DNA of 64,000 bases from Zopfochytrium polystomum (lineage: Eukaryota > Chytridiomycota > Chytridiomycetes > Chytridiales > Chytridiaceae): NCBI GenBank assembly GCA_025765615.1, contig JAIVFJ010000007.1, forward strand, positions 434,001-498,000. The letters are read 5' to 3'. Under the pieces are notes generated by a model. It was not told the DNA's origin. It did no database searches and saw only the letters and a program-made list of their open reading frames with translations. The position numbers and the translations under genes were made by a program. This document shows positions 9,906 through 19,411 of this stretch, piece after piece (positions within the stretch are counted from its first letter, which is position 1; each line of letters begins with the position of its first letter).

Positions 9906-12036
9906 ATGCACCCACGCGCGAGGAGGACCGCACGGCCCATTGCATCGGCCGCCGCATCAGCCGCCGTCGCCGTGGCCGTCGCCGCCATCGCCGTCCTGCC
10001 GGCCTTGGTCTCGGCCCAGCTATCCGGGCCGGTGCGTTCGTGCGATTCGTCTTGCCTACTTGCCGCGCCCGCCCGACATGCCTGCAGATGTGCATTCGAT
10101 GACCCACCCATCTGACCTTGCTGTCGTCCTTTCGTTCTTTGTTGCACACACAGGTCGGCCCAACAACCCCTCTGTCCCAAAAGACCACAGTTTGCAACAT
10201 CCTGGACTACGGCGCATCCACAAACGGCTCGGTATGGCTCGTCTCTCCTTCGCCCTCCGGCGCAAACCGGAGTTATCCGGATTTTTCTAACGGTTTGCGC
10301 TACGCAAAAAAACGTTACTGCAGGATGTCGCCCCGGCGATCCTCGCTGCGTTCAACAACTGCGTCAAGAAGAGCAGCGGCGGCGCCACGCTCTATGTGCC
10401 CCCAGGCGATTACAGCATGGTGACGTGGGTCACCTTGAACAACGGCCATAATTGGGCGTTCCAAATGGACGGGGTCAGTAAACCTAATTCTGGGCTACCA
10501 CGGCCTCCAAGGGTCCGGAACCGCGTAATCTGACCCCCCTACCCCCCCTCCCCAAAACCACAAAACCAGACAATCACGCGGACAGGCATCGCCGGCGGCC
10601 ACATGATCATCGTCAACGGCGGGTCCGACTTCGAAATGTTCTCATCCACTCAACAGGGAGCGTTCCAGGGCGCCGGCGTCGACTACCACAAGCAAGGGCT
10701 GCACGTCTACGGCCCGCGCATCTTGCGCGTCGTCAAAGTCTCTGGGTTTTCCGTCCACGATCTTATTTTCGTCGATTCGCCGGCGTTCCACGTCATCTTT
10801 GAGTGCGTTGGGACTTTTTTTTGCATTAAGGGGGTTGGGGTGCTTGGAACTGATTCAATGTGCTACTCAACTCCCCCCCTCCTTCCCCAGTAATGTGTCG
10901 AATGGTTTCGTGTACAACTTGATCATCCGCGGGCACGACGAAGGAGGACTGGATGGGATTGACATTTCGTGCAACAACTGCCACGTCCAAAACATCGAGG
11001 TGACAAACCGAGATGAATGCGTTTGCGTAAAGGTTAGGCTTCCATTGTTGAAGGGTATGATTATGCGAGACAATTTAACCTTTCGTTTCGCTTCAGTCAC
11101 CGTCCTCCTACCTGCTGATCGAGGACATATTTTGCAACCAGTCTGGCGGGATGTCCATGGGCTCGTACAATCAGTCGACTGCTGTCGCAAACGTCCACAT
11201 GCGAAACATCGTCTCGTACTACAGCACTCAGTTTCTCATGATCAAAACCTACCCAAACGGAAACGGCTACGTCAAAAATGTGAGTTTTTTCTCTTCGAAG
11301 CGTTTTCACCACTCACGGGGTTTTCTTCAACGTTTCCAAAAAAAAGTGCACCTTTGAAAACTTTTCCGGGTTCACATCGGCCTACGCCCTCCTCGTCGAC
11401 CAGTACTGGCAAAACACCCCCTTCACCCAGGACACCTCCGGCGTCGTCCTCTCCAACCTCACCTTCTCCAACTGGACCGGCGCATCGACCGACGCCAACC
11501 AGCGCCCGCCGACCTTCTTCAAGTGCTCCATGGCCGCGCCCTGCACCGCCATCACGGTCGCAGACGTCAAGTTCTGGGACGCGACGCACGCGATGACCGC
11601 AGACCGCTGCCAGTCGGCGTACGGCGCCGGCGCGTGCCTCGCCGCTATGGACGCGGCGGCAGCGGGCGCTCCGCCACCTGCGTACGCGGCCGTCACGACC
11701 ACGAGGACGACCATTCCCGACGGATGGGCGATGCCCGCGGTCCCCGCCCGCGCGCTGGCCGCTGGGTTCCCGCTGGCGTCGCCGATCGTGGTGCCGGCGC
11801 TGCCGTTTGCGCCGTTGGATGTCGGCGGCGGGGCGGGGACGACGGAGACGGCGACGACGGCGACGACGGCGGTGGGGACCGTGGGGGCGTCGGGGGCGAG
11901 CAGCGCGACGGCGGCGGCGGGGCCGTCGAGCAGCGTCCGGGCGAGCGGGGGCGCTCTTGCGGCGCGGAGGTTGGGCGCGGGAGGGGTTGCTGCGGTTGTA
12001 GTAGGGGTGGTGGCGGGCTTTGCGGTGTGGTGGTGA
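9906..12036 (+). CDS. GH28 rhamnogalacturonan hydrolase, copy 2
   Basis: Exons 9906-10031, 10154-10231, 10324-10473, 10570-10802, 10891-11032, 11097-11279 and 11347-12036 join without any frame problem to give 533 residues. The signal peptide ends LVSAQLSGP. Core motifs are GGLDGIDIS, NRDECVCVK, CNQSGGMSMGS and FLMIKTYPNGNG, the Asp-Glu and Gly-Gly-Met pattern of rhamnogalacturonases rather than polygalacturonases. After the catalytic domain comes a Thr/Ala/Gly-rich linker and a C-terminal hydrophobic stretch (VAAVVVGVVAGFAVWW), a likely GPI-attachment signal that would keep the enzyme on the wall or membrane. It is one of four tandem copies; exons 4 to 6 have exactly the same lengths in all four. 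Confidence 0.9.
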
Positions 12037-12490
12037 GTGTTTTGTTGTTGGGGGTGGGACTTGGCGAAGCTCCTTTCTACCTGGCTTCACATACAGGCGT
12101 TGCAACTTGTTTTTAAATGATTCATTCTTTATAGAATTGGCGACTTCAACTCGCCGTACCAGTTGAAAACATTCTCGGCAACGGGTTACAATTATTATCG
12201 GTGAAGTGCTGCCCACCCACTGGCGGATCCGCTATGTTCGTTTGTCTTTTTGCCGGCCGCGCCGTTTTTTTGTAAATTTTTTTTTATGGTTTTCGAGCGC
12301 CAATCACATACACGAAAGGATGAAACGGGTGCATGTGTTTGGCATTGTATTTAGCTGGCGGACAACAAGAAAAATTCATGCGGCGGCCAAATGGAATTCC
12401 TGCAAATATGCTGCCAAATGCGGGAAAAGTGGGGGTGATGGGATCATGACAGAGACGGACAGGCGGAAACAAAAGCGGGCTTGCGTCCGG

Positions 12491-12523
<33 letters not shown>

Positions 12524-12616
12524 AGCAAAAGAAGACGGTATTTATATCACCTATTCGGCGAAGTACAACGGAATAGTTATTTCGAAGATCAGTTTGTAGC
12601 TTCTCGGTACAGAGTC
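12037..12616. other. Intergenic with poly-A tract
   Basis: Holds the 3' flank of copy 2 and 5' flank of copy 3. A run of about 30 A lies at 12491-12520, about 100 bases upstream of the next start. A TATTTATA-like word follows at about 12539. No gene is seen. Confidence 0.5.
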
Positions 12617-14508
12617 ATGCGCGCCTCCACGTCCTCACTTCTCGCGGCACTCACCACCGCCGTCGCCGCTGCCGCCTTGGTGTCGGCCCAGCTATCAGGA
12701 CCAGTGCGTAGCCGCCCCTCCGACATACGTCCTTTCCACGTTCCCAACTCCCCAACGGGCCGCAACGCTCTTCACCGATGCCTGCACGCCCCGCCCGATT
12801 GTTTTTGGTTTCCAACCCTCTTTCCCGCACCAGGTCGGACCGACGACTCCCCTCTCCCAAAAGGCGGTGCTGTGCAATGTCCTCGACTACGGCGGCTCGG
12901 CCGGCGGAGCGGTGCGTTTCTGGCTCAACTTACCCCACCCATTCCCCACATTGGTCCTAAAACACAGCTTCTTTGTTCATTCCCTTAGGACATTGGCCCC
13001 GCCATACAGTCGGCGTTTGACAAGTGTGTGAAAGAGAAGAGCGGCGCTACGCTCTACGTTCCACCAGGTAGCTACAACATGGCGACGTGGGTTACGCTAA
13101 ACAACGGGAATAATTGGGCGTTCAAAATGGATGGGGTGAGAGCCTTTCCTTGCTCCTCTTATTTTTTTGTTTGGGGCGGGGGACTCAGAGTCGTCTGAAA
13201 CGTGGAGCGCTCACAACCCAAACTTTGTCCAGGTCATCACGCGTACGGGCACGGCGGGGGGACACATGATTATTGTGAACGGCGGTTCAAACTTTGAAAT
13301 GTACTCCTCCACGAAAAAGGGAGCGTTCCAGGGCGCCGGCGTCGACTTTCACAAACAGGGCCTCCACATATACGGCCCCAGGATCCTCCGCATCGTCAAG
13401 GTTGACGGGTTTTCTCTGCACGACCTGCTTTTCGTGGATTCGCCGGCTTTCCACGTGATCTTAGAGTTGAGTTTTTTTGCGGGGGAGTGGGGCGAGCTTT
13501 CTTCGTTGCTTGCCGGAAAAACTGATATTGTGATTCACACAAGCAATGTGGTGAACGGCTATGTGTACAATCTCCTCATTCGTGGACACGACGAAGGCGG
13601 CCTCGACGGAATCGACATCTCGTGTAACAACTGCCACGTGAAGAACGTTGAAGTAACGAACCGCGACGAGTGCGTCTGCGTCAAAGTGAGCAGTTTGTAC
13701 AGACCCCCACTCCAACGTGTCGCGTAACGTTTTCCTCGTACCTTACTCTCTCTTCCCCGCTTAAGTCTCCTTCGTCACACCTGCTGATTGAGGACATATT
13801 CTGCAACCAGTCCGGAGGAATGTCCATGGGATCGTACAACCAAAGCGCCGCTGTGTCAAACGTTCACATGCGAAACATTGTATCGTACTACTCGACCCAG
13901 TTCCTGATGATCAAGACGTACCCCAACGGCAACGGATACGTCAAAGATGTAAAGTTTGCAACTGCGTTGTCCTCCATCCTCCGTGAGAAACCAAAAGCTG
14001 ACTAAGCGTCGAAACCCATTCACTCTCCCACTTCTCGAACCATCCATCCCCTCCCCGCCTTTAGAGCGTCTTTGAAAACTTTACCGGCTTCACCTCCGCC
14101 TACGCCCTCCTCGTCGACCAATACTGGCAAAACCGGCCGTACGACAAGGACCTCTCCGGCGTCGCCCTCTCCAACCTTACATTCTCCAACTTTGTCGGCC
14201 TCACCACCGACGCCGCGCAGCGCCCGCCGACCTTCTTCAAGTGCTCCATGAGCACCCCGTGCACGGGCATGACGGTTAACAACGTAAAGTTCTGGGACAA
14301 GGCCGCCGGTGAGACCGCCGCGAGATGCCAGGCCGCGTACGGGGCCGGCGCGTGTCTCGTCAAGGGGTCTGGGAAAGGGTATGACGCGGTGACGACCACA
14401 AGCAAGACGATGCCGGCGGGGTGGGTGGAGCCCGCGGTGCCAAAGGGCGCGCTGAGTAAGGGATTTGCGCTGACGGCGGCGATTCCGATTCCGGCGCTGC
14501 CGTACTGA
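12617..14508 (+). CDS. GH28 rhamnogalacturonan hydrolase, copy 3
   Basis: Exons 12617-12703, 12834-12911, 12989-13135, 13233-13465, 13544-13685, 13766-13948 and 14065-14508 give 437 residues with clean GT...AG introns. A compact signal peptide (SSLLAALTTAVAAAALVSAQ) is followed directly by the conserved VGPTTPLSQK segment. Motifs are GGLDGIDIS, NRDECVCVK, CNQSGGMSMGS and FLMIKTYPNGNG. Unlike copies 1 and 2 it stops soon after the catalytic domain (PALPY), with no linker or GPI-like tail, so it is predicted to be freely secreted. Pectin rhamnogalacturonan backbone is the likely substrate. Confidence 0.9.
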
Positions 14509-15495
14509 GGCGGGGAGAGTTTCTTTGTCTTCGTGGTCCTGCTGGGCTTTCCTCCTTCGAGTCCTACTCCCCTCCCCTCCTCACCCCGTCTTGTACAATA
14601 GTGCCCAGTTGTTGTTTCTGTTTTGGGCGTTGACAGGGCAATGTTTGTAACACTGGTGGAGAAGTGTAGAAAATACAACCCAAGATGTGAAGTCTCCAAT
14701 TGGTGCTTTGGCAGGTGGAAAATGAAGTCGTGAAAAAGGAAGTGATAAAATGAATAACAACCATGGAGGGTGTTGTAGCAACGTGACATTCGGTGGATCC
14801 AAGTCGCCGCACACCAACACACGTGGAGCGAGGGAAAGACAGTCAGCAGATTTGTTTTTTTTTTTTTTTTTCTTCTTTTTTTGTTTCTTTCCAGGACATG
14901 CGCGAAACGAGACCGCGTGTTTCCGATTACAATCACACAACGCGACACAAGCATTCCTAAAAATGAGCAACACGGCTTCTTTCCCAGAGTCGCTACTCGA
15001 TAGAGCGATCGAGCGCGAGAACGGTAACAACGCGGAAAGACGTCGCGATTCAGATGAAGGCGCAGACGACGGGTTGCCCACGCACGTTATTTTCTTGCTG
15101 CGTGTAAGGGCGCACGCACTACACGTAACGTGCCAATTGAATCCAAAGAATCAGTCAACCAATCAATCCACCAATCAGTCAAGCAATCATTCAATCAAAC
15201 ATTCAATCATTCATCCGGGATCTCCTCCACGTTTCATGCTCCCATGCGCCGCGCCGCCACGTAACGCATTGGTGGGGAAGTGGGCGGAAGCACGGTGAGA
15301 CAAACGGCGGCATTGGGCCGGCCGCCGCTCCGCCCCCAACCCAAAAAAGGAAGAAGAGAAGAACTGGAAAGAACAGAGTGAAGCGAGAGAAACAGAGAGA
15401 AGCGAGAGAGCGAGAGAGAGAGAGAGAGAGGGAGAGAGAGAGACATTGCTTGCATCGGACGACATAGCACAAAACAAATCACCCACACACGCGCA
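14509..15495. other. Intergenic with repeats upstream of GH28 copy 4
   Basis: Contains a T-rich tract (about 14851-14880), loose CAATCA-type repeats at 15150-15215 and a GA-rich microsatellite at about 15390-15445. I see no supportable gene. Confidence 0.5.
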
Positions 15496-17354
15496 ATGAA
15501 CGACGACGCCGCCTTGCAACACCAGCGCCTGCGTCGTCGAGTCCCCTTCTTCGGAGCCGCCGCCGTCGCCGCCGCCCTCGCTGTCATCATAGCTGTCGTT
15601 GTCGTCCCCGCCGCCGCGCAGCTCTCCGGACCCGTAAGCGGCGAAATCACCAGTGTTCCCATCCTCTGTCCAGAATTGATCCCTCACCACCCAAACCCCC
15701 GCAAACACTCCATCACCAGGTCGGCCCTACCACGCCCCTGTCGCAAAAGACCGTCACCTGCAACGTTTTCGATTATGGCGGGGCGGCCGAGGTGCGTTAT
15801 TGGCTTCACTTAATCTGTTTCATTGCCATACACTTATGCCAGCGCCGACTCACTTTTCACCTTCGCAATCGTCGCACACGCAGGATATCGGCCCCGGAAT
15901 CCAGTCCGCCTTCAACAACTGCGTCAAAAGGAACTCTGGAGCCACTCTCTACGTCCCGCCCGGCAACTACAACATGTCCACGTGGGCCACCCTGAACAAC
16001 GGCAATAATTGGGCTTTCCAATTGGATGGGGTACGATGTCGAGTGATGGGCTTCCCAGTCTTACGGCTAATGAGAAAACGGCCCAATTCCAGATTATCAC
16101 GCGCACCGGCACCGCCGGCGGCCACATGATTATCGTCAACGGCGGTACAGACTTTGAAATGTTTTCCTCTACGCAGCAGGGCGCGTTCCAGGGCGCCGGC
16201 GTCGACTTTCACAAGCAGGGTCTTCACATTTACGGTCCGCGCATTGTACGGCTGGTCAAAGTATCAAATTTCGCTTTCCACGATCTGATCCTCGTGGACT
16301 CGCCAGCGTTCCACGTGATTTTTGAGTAGGAGATTGTTTCGTTTGCTCTCTCGATGTTGCCCGCTCGCTGATGCTAATACGCACCTCCATCGTATGGTTC
16401 TTCTTTTTCCGAATAGCAATGTGTCGAACGGCTTCGTTTACAATTTGATCATCCGCGGCCACGACGAGGGCGGCCTGGACGGCATCGACATCTCGTGCAA
16501 CAACTGCCACGTTAAAAATGTCGAGGTGACAAACCGCGATGAGTGCGTCTGCGTCAAGGTAAATGCCGAGGTTGCTGTTTCCAAAATCGCCACGACTCAC
16601 ATTGACTGCCTCGTCTTTCTACGCGTATTCAAAAAGTCGCCTGCGTCGAACATGCTTATTGAGGACATATTTTGCAACCAGTCCGGCGGCATGTCGATGG
16701 GATCTTACAATCAATCGACTGCAGTTTCAAACATCCACATGCGAAACATTGTTTCGTACTACTCGACACAGTTCCTGATGATCAAGACGTACCCAAACGG
16801 GAACGGATACGTCAAAGATGTAAGTACTCAAGAGTCTTCAAATGCTCTTCACGCTCTTGTTCTCATCAATCGACCGCAAACCTCCGCATTCAGTCCCTCT
16901 TGAAAACTTCTCCGGCTACACGTCCGCCTACGCCCTCCTTCTAGACCAATACTGGCAGAACCGGCCCTTCGACCAGGACCTCTCCGGCGTCGCCCTCTCC
17001 AACCTCACCTTCACCAACTGGACCGGCCTCTCCACCGACGCCAACCAGCGCCCGCCGACCTACTTCAAGTGCTCCACGCCCACCCCGTGCACCGACATCA
17101 AAGTCGCCGACGTAAAGTTCTGGGATACCACACACCTGATGACCGCCGAGCGCTGCCAGGCCGCGTACGGCGTCGGCGTCGCGTGCCTCGCGACGAACGG
17201 GACCGTGGGTTACCCCGCCGTGACGAATACGTACAAGACGGTGCCGGCGGGCTGGGCGCTCCCCGCGGTGCCCGACGGCGCATTGAGCGCGGGGTTCCCG
17301 CTCACCGAGTCGATCCCGATCCCGGCGTTGCCGTACGCGCCGCTGGCGTTGTAA
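15496..17354 (+). CDS. GH28 rhamnogalacturonan hydrolase, copy 4 (last exon off by one base)
   Basis: Exons 15496-15633, 15720-15791, 15884-16030, 16093-16325, 16417-16558, 16637-16819 and about 16894-17354. The leader has a hydrophobic segment (VAAALAVIIAVVVVPAAAQ). Motifs match the other copies: GGLDGIDIS, NRDECVCVK, CNQSGGMSMGS, FLMIKTYPNGNG. The last intron's obvious donor (GTAAGT, 16820) and acceptor (TTCAG, 16893) leave exon 7 one base short: it begins TCCCTCTTGAAAAC where paralogues have a TTTGAAAAC phenylalanine codon, and reading straight stops at 16944. A second donor four bases downstream (GTACTC, 16824) would restore the frame and give about 459 residues. No GPI-like tail follows (PYAPLAL end). 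Confidence 0.82.
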
Positions 17355-17913
17355 GGTTTAGTTTGTCGGGGTGCTTCTTGGCTTTCTTCTTCGTCGTCCC
17401 AGCTTGAGTGTAATAATATAAAAGCTCTGCAATTGGAAAGGTAAATCGAAAGTAGGTTGTTGAAAGCTTTCCGCAGGACCCCCTTGCCCAAGCCAATCTA
17501 CAATCCTAAACGCTTCCGTTCCACGGCAAAATCATTTCTTGGTCAGGGTCAGTCTCAAAGTTGGACACCCGGCAAACTGGCGTTATGCATGGGGAGGAGG
17601 GAGGCGGTGAGGTTATCGAAGAAAAAGAGCAGCAGAGGCTTTGCACTCTACATGCTGATTTGTTCCGTGCAGGGGTGCTATTGCAGCGAAGGGGGCATCC
17701 TTGAAACCACTAGTGAGTTACATCCCTTCCAATTCTCCGTTTGCCCTGGGGCTTAAGAAAGTCCACATCGACTGCAATGCGGAGAACAAAAGGGCAGACG
17801 ATGTTTGGTGCTTCCAATTCCGTGTTGCTTTGTTTCCCCCACTCGTTTGTAATGTTGGCGCATTCTTTGTTCAGAAAAGGATAAATAAGACGAAAGGGTG
17901 AAATCCGGTTCCG
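17355..17913. other. Intergenic between the GH28 array and kinase-like gene
   Basis: 3' flank of GH28 copy 4 and 5' flank of the next gene. No gene, repeat or clear site is seen. Confidence 0.5.
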
Positions 17914-19043
17914 ATGGCCGGCTCAGCCCCCAGTACCGAAGACCCGCGGGAAACGGCGATGCTCCCAGACACACCCCACGTTCCTCCCACCCGCAAATTC
18001 TCGAAAGCATCGAGCCAAAGAATGGAGCGGACCACCGCCGCCGTCGCCCTCGCGGCCCCGCCGACCGGCCCGACTGCACCATCACTCGGCAACCGCAGCC
18101 GCCACCGCAGAATCCGCGCCGTCCGCCGCGCGCCGACCGTCGTCTTCTTCGCCGCGACACTGCTGCTGCTTGCCGTGGCCGTGCTGCTGGCCGCCGTCGC
18201 CTACGCCAGCCCGAGCCCTGGGAACGCCGCCTCCTCCTCCTCCGCTTCGTCGTCCTCGTCGTCGTCACGCCGGCCAGGACCGAAACCTGGTAGAAACGAC
18301 CCTGTCGAGTCCGTCGGCGGAGTCAATGTCCAGGTCGGATTTCAAGCCAACCCTAATACCCCTCCCCCTCGCGCGCCATTCACCGTTGACTTCCTTGATC
18401 TAAACGGTAACGGTTGTTTCATCGGAAAAAGGTCGGGCGGAAACTGTCGGCCGACACCAACACCAAGGCCGATGCGCACAAAGCGTCAACAAACGGGGGG
18501 CAATCGTACAACGCGGTCTACAAGAAGCAGAGGAACAATGAGCCGTTTGGACAATACGAAGTGGAGGCGACACGCGCAGGTCAGCCGGAAATCATCTATC
18601 ACCGCAAACGTTTCCCAGGTCATCCCATCTTCTAACATTTGAACGAACCCACTTCCTCCCCGGAAACACAATATTCCTTCCCACCGATGCAGCTGGTCAG
18701 CTCATCTCGGCCCAAGACAACAGAATGGTCCAACACAAGGTCGGCGAGATGGGCCTGAACGACTACCTGAAGCAAGCGAAAAAGGACTCGTCGGCGAAAA
18801 AGACGTTCCAGCAAGTCGGCAAAAACAGCCCCAAAGAACTGGCCAAGCCCAAGCTGAGCGACCACATCTACGACCAGGTCAAAGCGCAGCAGCAAAAAGT
18901 GGGATACGTCCACGGTGACGTGCACGCCGATAATATCCGCATCACGCCGCAGAAGCAGGAGAAGGGACAGCCAGTTGAGTTTGCAGCGGTGGCTTGCTTT
19001 TGATGACTTTGATTTCGGAGAATGTCCCACATGTGATTGCTGA
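17914..19043 (+). CDS. Membrane-anchored protein-kinase-like protein, 3' end broken
   Basis: Starts are possible at 17914 or 18022 (MERTTAAVAL). A basic segment precedes one hydrophobic helix (FFAATLLLLAVAVLLAAVAY), a type II anchor, then a Ser run. A likely intron at about 18334-18431 (weak donor) and a clear one at 18619-18692 join a basic, lysine-rich region (LNDYLKQAKKDSSAKKTF...). The phosphotransferase loop VHGDVHADNIRI (H-x-D-x4-N) follows. In that frame a stop comes at 19003, but one frame over reads WLAFDDFDFGE, the DFG-type metal-binding motif, at the expected distance. So one base seems inserted between about 18960 and 18990, and after DFDFGE the reading stops again at 19043. It is either a decayed kinase or a sequence with indels. 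Kinase activity is inference from two motifs. Confidence 0.5.
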
Positions 19044-19210
19044 TAGATATAAGTACTCCCATAGTATCGCGCAGGAAAGGCAGATCTTATCGACTGGGGA
19101 TCTGGTAATTATAAAGCACTTACTCCCGTCGGACCAAAGGAAAAAAAAATGATCTAATTTGGCCTCTGCATCCTTTCATTTCCAACCAAGCACGCAAAAA
19201 ACACGACATT

Positions 19211-19369
19211 ATGACGGCCGAAGAGCGGGACGTGGCGGACAAGAAAAAGGTCCAAGTCGCGTGCATGACGAACGGTTTCCGATTCCGCAGCAGCGGTGGG
19301 GAGGGGCGGTTGTTCCGACGCGCCGGTTCGTGCTCGGGGGGTGGTGGCGACGCGAAAAAGGTGCGTTGC

Positions 19370-19411
<42 letters not shown>

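Noticed and set aside
7379..17354. Calling the GH28 genes polygalacturonases
   Set aside because: They lack the GHG histidine and have Asp-Glu instead of Asp-Asp, the pattern of rhamnogalacturonan hydrolases.
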